Shown here in pieces: positions 16,848 through 24,854 of a DNA stretch of 64,000 nt (position 1 is its first letter; every line of letters begins with the position of its first letter). The stretch lies in contig NZ_CP021646.1 of the NCBI RefSeq assembly GCF_002208135.1, forward strand, positions 789,501 to 853,500. Reading direction: 5' to 3'. The notes beneath the pieces are model-generated. The model searched no databases, was not told where the DNA came from, and saw only the letters and a list, made by a program, of their open reading frames with translations. A program made the position numbers and the translations under genes. The DNA comes from Pseudoalteromonas piscicida (GTDB taxonomy: Bacteria; Pseudomonadota; Gammaproteobacteria; Enterobacterales; Alteromonadaceae).

Positions 16848-17297
16848 ATGAAAAATAAGATTGTTTATGTCTCAGGAACATTTGATTTATTTCACAGTAA
16901 TCATTTAAAAATGATTAGTTATGGCCGAGGTTTAGGAGACACGTTGATCGTTGGTGTGAGCACCGATGAACTTGTTTGTTCTTATAAAAAGCCACCGGCA
17001 GTGCCATTTGAAGAGCGTTTGGCGATCATCGAAGGGTTAAGAGACCCAGATCTTGCTATTCCACAACGTACTTTAGATCATCGTGAAACGGTGAAAAATC
17101 TAAATATTGATGTGTTCGTGATTGGCGATGATTGGAAGGGAAAATATGATTATCTGAAAGAGCTTGGAGTTCAGGTATTTTACTTTCCTTATGGTGCTGG
17201 CGTCAGCTCCAGTAACTTAAAGCAAAAAATCTACGATCAGTATAAAAAGCTGATAGAGCAAAGCGACAATCATCCAATCCCAGAGCCACAGAAATGA
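16848..17297 (+). CDS. Cytidylyltransferase-family protein (TagD/RfaE-like nucleotidyltransferase)
   Basis: 149 aa, one Rossmann-like nucleotidyltransferase domain. It starts VSGTFDLFHSNHLKMI, in which the usual HxGH motif reads HSNH, with Asn in place of Gly. The second motif region reads GAGVSSSNLK, equivalent to the RTxGISTT/ISSTxI segment. VFVIGDDWKGKYDYL matches the glycerol-3-phosphate cytidylyltransferase group, where a WKG motif is typical. It probably transfers CMP (or AMP) to a polyol or sugar phosphate. With SDRs on both sides it resembles the partner set of CDP-ribitol or CDP-glycerol synthesis; the product is unproven. Confidence 0.82.
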   Translation: MKNKIVYVSGTFDLFHSNHLKMISYGRGLGDTLIVGVSTDELVCSYKKPPAVPFEERLAIIEGLRDPDLAIPQRTLDHRETVKNLNIDVFVIGDDWKGKYDYLKELGVQVFYFPYGAGVSSSNLKQKIYDQYKKLIEQSDNHPIPEPQK

Positions 17298-17899
17298 ACG
17301 TGTTAATAACGGGTGGACAGGGTGGTCTTGCCGCTTATTTAAGCGATGAATTGAAGCGCTTAGGACACGAAGTGGAAGCACCATCGCGCGCGCAGCTTGA
17401 TGTCTCTAAACCAGCTGAAGTTGAGCGTTTTTTTAACGACAAATCTTATGACTGTGTAATCAATGCTGCAGGAACGCTCTACTCAAGTTTAGTCGCAGAC
17501 TCTGATCCAAATCTCTGGATCCGTGACATCGAAGTCAACCTAATCGGCACTTATTTAATTTCTCGTGCTGCAATTAAAGCAAACAAAGCGGTACATTTGA
17601 TCAATGTGGCGTCGACGGCGGCATTTAACAGTTACAAAGATTGGACGTCTTATTGCGCTGCGAAAGCGGGTGTGGTGACCTTATCTAAAGGTCTTCACAA
17701 AGACGGCTACAAAATAACAGTACTGTGTCCCGGGGCAATAGATACTAAGCTGCGCGATGGTCTTACTATCAATAATCCCAATGTGATGAGCATACCACAA
17801 GGTGCTGCGCCAATCTTAGAGGCTGTAACTACACCACAGCACATCGGTAAGCTGTTTTTTTATCGCCTGAATGAAAGTCGTAGCGAGTCGCTTGATTAG
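17294..17899 (+). CDS. SDR-family oxidoreductase/epimerase-like protein
   Basis: 201 aa, short for an SDR. It has the cofactor loop TGGQGGLAAYL, NAAG near 57, Ser in NVASTAAF and the catalytic YCAAK, so the active site seems complete. It lacks part of the C-terminal substrate region of longer family members. The start overlaps the cytidylyltransferase stop (ATGA), so translation is coupled. It may reduce the precursor of the activated polyol or modify the CDP-linked product. It ends 9 bp from the convergent GNAT gene. Confidence 0.82.
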   Translation: MNVLITGGQGGLAAYLSDELKRLGHEVEAPSRAQLDVSKPAEVERFFNDKSYDCVINAAGTLYSSLVADSDPNLWIRDIEVNLIGTYLISRAAIKANKAVHLINVASTAAFNSYKDWTSYCAAKAGVVTLSKGLHKDGYKITVLCPGAIDTKLRDGLTINNPNVMSIPQGAAPILEAVTTPQHIGKLFFYRLNESRSESLD

Positions 17900-17908
17900 A
17901 CTGTTTTG

Positions 17909-18526
17909 CTAATATTCACTGACATAAGGCGCTTGAGCTACGCGCTCAATACGATTGCGCAAGGTCGGTGCAAGCAGTTTGTAATAGTATGTGGTGGCAT
18001 GGAAGTCACCGCGCTCGTCGCTGACAAAATGAGGGATTTGACCTGCGACTTTAAAGCCCAAATTCTGATATAGGATTTCCGCGTCAGAATCCGATTGTGT
18101 ATCTAGGATGAGTAGGGATATCTGTTGCCGTGTAGACTCCTGCTCAATGGCTTGCATCAGTTTTGTTGCCACGCCTTTTCGTCGGCTGTTTGGATGAACT
18201 AATAGCTTTTCAACTTCTGCCCGGTGTTGAGCGTTATCTTTTGTTGCTGGAGTGAGTTGCACACAACCCGCCATTACTCCACTAAGTTCAGCAATAATAA
18301 GCGTCTTTTGCGACTTGATCACAGCATCGAATACCTGCCACCAATAGTTTTGTACTGCTCTGCTCGAGGAAGATGGCAAAAAACCAATAGAGGCGCCTAG
18401 ATTAATACAGGCTTGAGTCAGCGCGCTGAGCTGTTTTACCCAAAGCTGACAATCTAAGCGATTGTATTTTAAGCTAGGCGCCTGAATGATGCGAAGCTGT
18501 ATATCGGTACTAGACAAATTGTTCAT
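17909..18526 (-). CDS. GNAT-family N-acetyltransferase
   Basis: 205 aa. Acetyl-CoA binding motif A is visible: VEKLLVHPNSRRKGVATKLM (residues ~112-131, RRKGVA loop), followed by the LLILDTQSDSDAEILYQNLGF strand-helix pair. The substrate is unknown; small-molecule or protein acetylation are both possible. Its start overlaps the end of an HTH-type gene by 17 bp, so the two are translationally linked. Confidence 0.85.
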   Translation of the reverse strand: MNNLSSTDIQLRIIQAPSLKYNRLDCQLWVKQLSALTQACINLGASIGFLPSSSSRAVQNYWWQVFDAVIKSQKTLIIAELSGVMAGCVQLTPATKDNAQHRAEVEKLLVHPNSRRKGVATKLMQAIEQESTRQQISLLILDTQSDSDAEILYQNLGFKVAGQIPHFVSDERGDFHATTYYYKLLAPTLRNRIERVAQAPYVSEY

Positions 18527-18737
18527 GTAGTTCCTTGTTTATCCGTGCCAGACTTTGTTCAAGCCTTACCTTTTCATGCATTAACTTCTGCCATCGAGTT
18601 TGCTGTTTCTCTTTGGAATATCGTAGAGCTTTGTAAAGTGATCGCTGCGGCACATGATAGGCTTTTGCGGCTTGTGAAGGAGTGAGCATATCGTTCATTA
18701 CTGCGTGTACTGCTGTGTCTAGTTTGCCAAGTGTCAT
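18510..18737 (-). CDS. Small HTH protein (Psq-like helix-turn-helix)
   Basis: 75 aa. Residues ~8-37 read as a pipsqueak/resolvase-like HTH (MNDMLTPSQAAKAYHVPQRS). The rest is a basic, probably coiled-coil helix (KLMHEKVRLEQSLARINKEL). It overlaps the GNAT gene downstream and its ATG overlaps the stop of the 36-aa gene upstream (ATGA-type junction), which strongly supports a real three-gene unit. Possibly a regulator of the unit. Confidence 0.65.
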   Translation of the reverse strand: MTLGKLDTAVHAVMNDMLTPSQAAKAYHVPQRSLYKALRYSKEKQQTRWQKLMHEKVRLEQSLARINKELHEQFV

Positions 18738-18844
18738 TGTGCTTTCTCCTTAACATCTACTGAGCTTGTGGCTGTATCGTGTACAGGCCAGATACTCACA
18801 TCCAAATGCCAAAGTAAGTACATCGTTTGATATAAAGTGTACAT
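18734..18844 (-). CDS. 36-aa small protein of unknown function
   Basis: ATG 18844 is preceded by a near-perfect AAGGAG seven bases upstream, and the stop overlaps the start of the HTH gene. The protein begins with an aromatic, weakly hydrophobic segment (MYTLYQTMYLLWHLDVSIWP) and ends with an acidic/basic tail (SSVDVKEKAQ). It could be a leader peptide or a small membrane-associated protein. A longer reading from 18919 lacks a ribosome site. Confidence 0.55.
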   Translation of the reverse strand: MYTLYQTMYLLWHLDVSIWPVHDTATSSVDVKEKAQ

Positions 18845-19131
18845 AATTACGCTCCTTTCTTTCGTCGTGTCATTCGATAAGAAAAAACTGTGCCAACAAT
18901 TAAAATTACTTAATATCAACAGGATGTGATTCTTGTTGGGCAGTAAATACGTTCACATTGCACTGCTTTAGTGAGGTGAGTGCAGTATTTGCACCGAATT
19001 GAACAGAATTAGCACGAGCGTGCTTAAAAGTTAACTTGGATCAAATTAAAGTAAATAAAGTAAATAAAGTGTTTATTTTTAATATTTAAAGAGTAGGCTT
19101 TGTGCAACTTTATTGAAGGAGCATTTTTTTC

Positions 19132-19443
19132 ATGTCTGAATTATCCAGAACCCAAGATATTACAGACCCTGAGGGGTTACAGTTCCAAATTCAAATCGAC
19201 GAGGTTGCGGTTAATGCCTGTGATGGTGAAACCGTATTGTCTGTCTTACTTGCGGCGAATTACAAGCAAATCATGGAAAGCGACCGAGAGGCCGTATCTG
19301 GTGCTTATTGTGGTATGGGCGTTTGTCATTGTTGTCAGGTAACGATAAACAAACAACATAAACAAAAGGCTTGCCAAACCTTAGTACAACCCAACATGCA
19401 GGTTGAAACCAAACAAAATCGCTTCAAGCAGGTTGGAGTATAG
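19132..19443 (+). CDS. 2Fe-2S subunit of an HcnA/opine-oxidase-type dehydrogenase
   Basis: 103 aa, ferredoxin-like. Cysteines in YCGMGVCHCC and KQKACQT match the plant-type [2Fe-2S] ligand pattern of the small (gamma) subunit of HcnABC, opine oxidase and D-hydroxyproline dehydrogenase complexes. GAAGGAG precedes the ATG. It is followed 4 nt later by the large FAD/NAD subunit gene, so the three genes form an operon. Its role is electron transfer between flavins and the respiratory chain. Confidence 0.85.
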   Translation: MSELSRTQDITDPEGLQFQIQIDEVAVNACDGETVLSVLLAANYKQIMESDREAVSGAYCGMGVCHCCQVTINKQHKQKACQTLVQPNMQVETKQNRFKQVGV

Positions 19444-19447
19444 TGTG

Positions 19448-20854
19448 ATGTCGAGTTGTCAAAAAGAAAAAATCGTTATTGTTGGTGCAGGACCCGCAGG
19501 CGTTAGCTGTGCAGCTGAGCTGGCTAAATATGGCATTACTAGCACCTTAGTTGATGAAGCACCAAAAATTGGTGGGGTGATCTATCGCGGGCCACTTCGA
19601 CACGCGAGTAAGCTTCCTCATTTAGATGAAAATCTTAAACGTGCGATGGCTGCGCTAAAGGTACGCTACGAACATCACAAACAAGACATAACACTACAAC
19701 TACAAACCAAAGTGCTTGGGCCTGAGGGCGAAAGCGGTCTGCTGTTGCAAACACAAAATCAGTTAACACAAATAGATTACACCAAGTTGGTTCTGGCAAC
19801 TGGTTGTCATGAGCGCAGCGTGCCATTTGAAGGATGGCAGTTACCTGGTGTGATGTTAATGGGCGGGATGCAACTTCAGCTTAAAAGTGGGTTAGTTCGC
19901 CCAGGAAAAAAAGTGGCTTTAGTCGGAACTGGCCCCTTATTACCACTGGTTGCTTGCCAGTTACATAAATCTGGTGCTCAAGTGGTTGGCGTATATGAAG
20001 CGAGTCGCTTTAGTGAACTGGCGAAAGAGACAGTGGCGCTGCTTAATAAACCTAAGCTGACGCTTTCGGGATTGAGTATGTTGGCGTATCTCAAAAAGCA
20101 TAATATTCCGTTTAAATATGGTTATGGCATCGTGAAGGCAGAAGGCCAAGATAAACTCTCCAGCGTTACCGTAGCACCTTACGATGAGCACTGGCATGCG
20201 GACTTGTCAAAAGCACAGCATTTAGCTGTGGATAGTCTTGGAGTTGGCTACGGTTTTGTTGCCCGCACACAGCTTGCCATGCTGCTCGGGGTTTCTCATC
20301 AGTACACCACCACGAATGGTTATGTTCCTTTATTAGATGACAATTTACGCAGTAGCTTAAATTCAATTTTTGTCTGTGGTGATACCAATGGTTTGCTAGG
20401 TGCAGAAGCGGCTATCATTGAAGGGAAAATGGCCGCAACCATGCTTGCCTATGAGCAAGCCTGTTTAAGCGAATCAGCCTTCCACACGCGGATGCGCAAG
20501 CTCAAGACTAAACGTAAGCAAGCACAGAAGTTTAGAGCTGGATTTGACCGCTTCTCGGCGCGCCGAGAGGGGCTGCTTGCGTTAACACAGCCAGATACCG
20601 TGGTGTGTCGCTGCGAACAAGTAAAGCGCCAGCAACTCGATTTAGCATTGCAACAAGGTGCAAAAGATCTATCTAGCGTGAAAATGAGAACCCGTATTGG
20701 CATGGGAGACTGCCAAGGGAAAATGTGTTCTAGCTATGCGTTAGATAGACTGCACGCGGCAGGGCACTTAGATACGCTCGGTGTGATAAGGCCAAGATTC
20801 CCACTTGACCCAATTCCATTTACTTTACTGGAGAAAAACCATGAAGCAGTATGA
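19448..20854 (+). CDS. FAD/NAD(P)-dependent oxidoreductase subunit (HcnB/OoxA-like)
   Basis: About 468 aa from ATG 19448. GAGPAGVSCAAELAK binds FAD near the N-terminus; ATGCHERSVPFEGW is a family hallmark; GTGPLLPLVA near residue 160 is the NAD(P) loop; FVCGDTNGLLGAEAA near 310 closes the FAD site. The C-terminal ~100 residues are a BFD-like [2Fe-2S] domain, with CRCEQV and GDCQGKMC cysteines. This equals the alpha subunit of opine oxidases, hydroxyproline dehydrogenases and hydrogen cyanide synthase (HcnB). The next gene starts within its final codons (20841). Confidence 0.88.
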   Translation: MSSCQKEKIVIVGAGPAGVSCAAELAKYGITSTLVDEAPKIGGVIYRGPLRHASKLPHLDENLKRAMAALKVRYEHHKQDITLQLQTKVLGPEGESGLLLQTQNQLTQIDYTKLVLATGCHERSVPFEGWQLPGVMLMGGMQLQLKSGLVRPGKKVALVGTGPLLPLVACQLHKSGAQVVGVYEASRFSELAKETVALLNKPKLTLSGLSMLAYLKKHNIPFKYGYGIVKAEGQDKLSSVTVAPYDEHWHADLSKAQHLAVDSLGVGYGFVARTQLAMLLGVSHQYTTTNGYVPLLDDNLRSSLNSIFVCGDTNGLLGAEAAIIEGKMAATMLAYEQACLSESAFHTRMRKLKTKRKQAQKFRAGFDRFSARREGLLALTQPDTVVCRCEQVKRQQLDLALQQGAKDLSSVKMRTRIGMGDCQGKMCSSYALDRLHAAGHLDTLGVIRPRFPLDPIPFTLLEKNHEAV

Positions 20855-22045
20855 TGTCATTATCGCAGGGGCGGTGTAATTGGTGCTGCCTGTGCCTATT
20901 TTTTAAGCCGCGATACTAACCTAAAAATCGCGTTAGTGGATTTAAAAAAGCCAGGTAACGCGTCTCGTGCATCTGCGGGTGGATTATGGGCAATTGGTGA
21001 GTCGGTCGGACTTGGCTGTGGTGTGATCTTCTTCAAAACTCTGTCTAAGCTCCAAAGTGAAGGAGATACCGAAGCTGCACAAACATTGCGGCCACATCAA
21101 TTACCCGAATGCTTTTTTGAACTTGCGCTCAAGTCAAACGAATTATATCCAGCACTGCATGAAGAAATGCTGACCAGACACGATGTTGACTTTAAGTTTG
21201 AACGTACCGGTCTTAAATTCATTATGTACAATCGCGACGATGAAATATATGCAGATAGCATAGTGTCTGGGATCCCCAATTTGTCTTCGCAGATCAGGTG
21301 GTTAGACCAGCAGCAATTACGTGCAGAGGAGCCTTACATCACCCCAGATGCGATTGGTGCGATAGATTTTATTTGCGACCATCAGGTAAACCCATACCGA
21401 TTAGTTGATGCGTACACAGAGGGGGCGCGCCAAAATGGTGTTGAGTTATTTTTGAATACCGAAGTGCTAGAAGTATTGCGTGAAGGCAATAAGGTGATAG
21501 GCGTGAGGACGCAAGATCAAAGCCTGCATTGCGAGACCTTAATTAATGCCGCTGGTGCCTGGGCGGATGATATTTACTATCAGGCAACAGGTAAACACAT
21601 GCCAGTTTACCCGGTTAAAGGCCAGATAGTGTTGTCTGAGCGTATGCCTAAAGTATTAAATGGTTGTATCAGTACCAGTGATTGCTACATTGCACAAAAG
21701 GACAACGGCGAGATTTTAATTGGCTCATCAACGGAGGAAAAAGGCTTCGATACCACCAACAGTCTAGATAAAATCACCGAGCTGTCGCAAGGTGCTATGA
21801 AGTGTTTGCCGGTGCTAAAAGAGTCGAGTATTAAACGTTGTTGGGCAGGACTTAGACCTGGTACACCGGATGAGCTGCCAATTTTGGGCCCCGTTGATGG
21901 AGTGGAAGGTTATATTAATGCGTGTGGACACTTTAGGACGGGGATTTTAATGTCGGCCATTACTGGCACGCTTATTACTGAACTCATGACAGGCAAACCT
22001 ACCTCTGTTGATTTAGCTCCGTTTCGCGTTGAACGGTTCGAATAA
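20841..22045 (+). pseudogene. DadA/HcnC-like FAD amino-acid oxidase subunit, frameshifted near the start
   Basis: ATG 20841 gives MKQYDVIIAG and then hits a stop at 20877-20879. Adding one base to the G run at 20868-20871 restores GGGVIGAACAYF, the FAD-binding loop, and joins it to a frame open to 22045 (about 401 aa in total). Downstream motifs are intact: NASRASAGGLW, INAAGAWADDI and CWAGLRPGTPDELPILGP. It is the beta subunit that oxidises the amino-acid substrate. The rest of the gene shows no decay, so a sequencing error in the G run is likely; true inactivation or phase variation is possible. Without a fix the complex lacks its catalytic subunit. Confidence 0.82.
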
Positions 22046-22116
22046 GCGTTTGATTCTGTTGTCTTAATGGGATATATCTAGTTGCTGATGAATATTCCAT
22101 TAAGACAGGATAAACG

Positions 22117-23151
22117 GTGCGATTACGCAAGCCTAAAAAACTAAACCGGGGTGATACCCTTGCGATTGTATCACCTAGCTGGGGTGGCCCAAGTACATTT
22201 CCTCACATCTTTGAGCAAGGGTTAGCAAACCTGCGTTCGCTTGGTTTTAATATTGTTGAAATGCCGTCCGCTCGAACGGCTGCAGACGTGCTTTTTTCAC
22301 AGCCACAATTACGTGCAAAAGATATTAATAATGCCTTTGCCGATCCGAATATCGCCGGGATAATTTCTTCTATTGGTGGTTCAGACTCCGCGCGGATCCT
22401 GCCTTATTTAGATAAATCCGTTATCTTGAATAACCCTAAGTTTATGATGGGTTATTCTGACTTTTCGACGCTCACTACATTGCTGAACCAATGGGGATTA
22501 GTCACCTTTAACGGCCCATCGGTCATGGCCGGTTTCTCCCAGTATCACAACGCTAGTGCTGAGTATCAAGCCTATTTAGCGCAGGCGCTGCTAGGTGAAG
22601 TCCATTATCCAATATTCAAAGCTTATTCTCATGGATATCCGGAGTGGGCAATACCAGAAAACGTCGGTAAGCTGCATCCCGCTATTGCGACAAATGGTCC
22701 AAAAGTATTGCAAGGTACTGGGCAAGTGGAAGGGCGGCTATTTGGCGGCTGTTTTGAAGTGATGGAGATGCTAAAAGGCACTGAATACTGGCCATCGCCG
22801 TCATTTTGGCAAGACAAATTGCTATTTTTAGAAACCTCTGAGGACAAACCCAGTCAAGACTATATTCGCTTTTGGTTACGTAACTATGGCGTAATGGGCG
22901 TGTTTGAGAAACTATCCGGCTTAATGATTGGCCGCGCGCGGGATTATAGCGAGTGCGAGATGGCTGCGCTTGATGAGGTGATTTTATCAGTTGTACGTGA
23001 TGAGTTTGGCTGTGACAGTTTACCCGTAATAACTCGGCTTGACTTTGGCCATACCGATCCACAGTGGGTTTTGCCGCTAGGAATACAGCACCGCTTGGAT
23101 CTGGATAACTTCAGTCTAGATGCGGTAGAGCCTGTGTTTGATTCGTTGTAG
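22117..23151 (+). CDS. S66-family LD-carboxypeptidase / MccF-like peptidase
   Basis: 344 aa starting at GTG 22117. The N-terminus GDTLAIVSPSWGG, the nucleophile elbow MMGYSDFSTL (Ser about residue 117) and the late His in FGHTDPQW fit the Ser-Glu-His triad of peptidase family S66. Members are either murein tetrapeptide LD-carboxypeptidases or MccF-type enzymes that detoxify microcin C. Length and the FGGCFEVMEML region lean towards the MccF-like branch. It follows the flavoenzyme genes by 71 bp and could be co-transcribed. Confidence 0.88.
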   Translation: MRLRKPKKLNRGDTLAIVSPSWGGPSTFPHIFEQGLANLRSLGFNIVEMPSARTAADVLFSQPQLRAKDINNAFADPNIAGIISSIGGSDSARILPYLDKSVILNNPKFMMGYSDFSTLTTLLNQWGLVTFNGPSVMAGFSQYHNASAEYQAYLAQALLGEVHYPIFKAYSHGYPEWAIPENVGKLHPAIATNGPKVLQGTGQVEGRLFGGCFEVMEMLKGTEYWPSPSFWQDKLLFLETSEDKPSQDYIRFWLRNYGVMGVFEKLSGLMIGRARDYSECEMAALDEVILSVVRDEFGCDSLPVITRLDFGHTDPQWVLPLGIQHRLDLDNFSLDAVEPVFDSL

Positions 23152-23412
23152 TGGTGTGGTGAGGGAGACATACTGTGCTGCAAAGTTTTTTTGGTGATTG
23201 CAGGCAAATTTGCTGCTTTGAGAGAAAAACTAGAACTCGTAGTCAAAACTAATCCCCCTTAACCACACCAGAAGAGCATAACTTCTCGGCGGGTGAACCG
23301 CCTCCCACAACACTATTTAGACTGTGAGCTAGGAGGCTACGCTGATAGCTTTTGCAATGCTTTAAAGCAGCTTAATCGTAAAAATCGTAGAAGATCTCAC
23401 AAGCAACTTATT

Positions 23413-23634
23413 CCCCCTCCATCACACCCGAAAAGTTTAAGTCGATATGCGATGTGCCGACAGGATGTCGGCTAAGTCTTGTCTGGCATAGGGATGTGCC
23501 TTACAAGACGGTTGCACTATATCGGCTCAGGGTTTGAGGATTAAGTGTGATGCTGGGGCGACGTTTTCTTGGTTCGCTCGATCGTGTCGTTTAAAAAGAA
23601 TGAACGAGAAGCGCATGGATGCGCTTTGATATTA
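23413..23634. repeat. ~222-bp imperfect repeat, copy 1
   Basis: Begins at CCCCCTCCATCACACCCG and ends with the palindromic GAAGCGCATGGATGCGCTTT stretch. It matches copy 2 at 24014-24236 over nearly its whole length with scattered substitutions. Internal features include a CCGACAGGATGTCGG hairpin. Confidence 0.75.
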
Positions 23635-23733
23635 AACATGGAGGTGTATTTTACTAATAGCTGATAGCTCGAAATTTATCGTAAAGTCAGTTTGTCCTCC
23701 TGACTGGTTTCGACGCCCATCCATGGGCTACGA

Positions 23734-23766
23734 CATACTTTTCTTTGATGCCCAAAGAAAAGTATG
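23734..23766. repeat. 14-bp perfect inverted repeat
   Basis: CATACTTTTCTTTG at 23734-23747, its inverse at 23753-23766, and a 5-nt loop. It lies between the two large repeat copies. Similar CTTTCTTTGG-type palindromes occur between genes in many marine gammaproteobacteria (general knowledge). Confidence 0.7.
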
Positions 23767-24013
23767 CAAAAGAAAGGGCACTCCCAACATCACACTGACT
23801 CCTCAAGCAAATTGCCAATATGAACGTCACCGCCGTGTAAGGGCCATCCTTGGCCCTGTCACCGCTTTTCACGCATCCATGCGTTGAAATGACTCATTGG
23901 TAATTTACTTTCGGGTGTGATGAGGGAGGAAAACGGTGCTGATAGTTTTGTTTGGTGCTTGCAGGCAAATTTGCTGCTTTGAGAGAAAAACTAGAACTCG
24001 CAGTCAAAACTAA

Positions 24014-24236
24014 TCCCCCTCTATCACACCCGAAAAGCATAAGCTGATATGCAATGCGCCGACAGGATGTCGGCCAAGTCTTGTCTGGCATAGGGACGTG
24101 CCTTACAAGGCGGTTGCACTATATCGGCTTAGGATTTAAGGATTGAGTGTGATGTCGGGGCGACGTTTTCTTGGTTCGTTCTTTTTCGTCGTTTAAAAAG
24201 AATGAATGAGAAGCGCATGGATGCGCTTTGATATTA
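24014..24236. repeat. ~222-bp imperfect repeat, copy 2
   Basis: Partner of the repeat at 23413-23634. Here it directly follows the ~60-bp block 23959-24018. It ends in the same GCGCATGGATGCGC palindrome. Confidence 0.75.
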
Positions 24237-24420
24237 GCCAAGGAGGGTATGCTTGATTATGGCTGCCTTTTAAAATCAAGTAGTTAACCTGCTTAATTGC
24301 TCAGGCTAGCGGCCTCTGTACGCGCAAAAAATATAATTGCTTATTAAGCCAAATTTAGGTGTAATGAATACATAATAAGCGCTGAGCAATGCAGGGAAAG
24401 CTTACATAACACTAGCTAAA

Positions 24421-24618
24421 CTGATTACACTAGCTTGGAAAGTGAGAGCCTCCAAAAAGCCTATTAACATTAAGGTTCTAAAGTCTGTACCTGAACAAGT
24501 CTTTGATAAAGCTGCAATCAAAGCTCTTTCCAATTGGAAATATGCCCCTAAAGTAGAGAATGGCGTTGCCGTTATTCAAAAAGATCTTAAGGTACAATTA
24601 GACTTTACATTAGGTTAA
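24421..24618 (+). pseudogene. TonB C-terminal domain remnant
   Basis: The frame to the stop at 24616-24618 reads PINIKVLKSVPEQVFDKAAI and then KALSNWKYAP, ending VQLDFTLG. This is the typical TonB C-terminal domain (VxxSxPxxxFDxAAxxALxxWKY..P). No start codon, membrane anchor or proline-rich linker is present upstream, and the frame degrades before about 24448. It is a relic of a TonB-family gene; its partner genes are absent. Confidence 0.75.
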
Positions 24619-24827
24619 ATGTATAGCTAACAAGCATGAAAAACAACTCACACCCATCACCATTAACATCCAAGCTGAAAAAGTGAAGTAAACACTTAAT
24701 GCGATGTTTCCATTGCTCGCTATTGGGCACATACACGACCGTTAGGTTAACTTAGTTTTATCAGCCAAATCTAACAGAACAAGTTAAGGTTCACTCACAT
24801 TAGCTCTTGCTCAAATTAGCATAAAAA

Positions 24828-24849
24828 AACCAGCGTACTGACGCTGGTT
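24828..24849 (-). terminator. Terminator of srmB
   Basis: Perfect 9-bp stem AACCAGCGT/ACGCTGGTT (24828-24836 with 24841-24849), loop ACTG read on +. On the minus strand it is followed by a run of Ts. It lies 6 bp beyond the srmB stop. Confidence 0.85.
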
Positions 24850-24854
24850 TTGGG

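Larger units (their letters stand above)
23152..24420. other. Gene-free region made of imperfect long repeats and palindromes
   Basis: About 1.3 kb with no supported gene. It contains two copies of a ~60-bp block (23198-23257 and 23959-24018), two copies of a ~222-bp block (about 23413-23634 and 24014-24236), and several palindromes. In the second copy the two blocks are adjacent, whereas in the first they are separated by ~155 bp. Short open frames here are artefacts of the repeats. Confidence 0.7.

Noticed and set aside
23293..24091. Short frames of 60-65 codons in the repeat region
   Set aside because: They follow the repeat copies, lack ribosome sites and do not resemble proteins.
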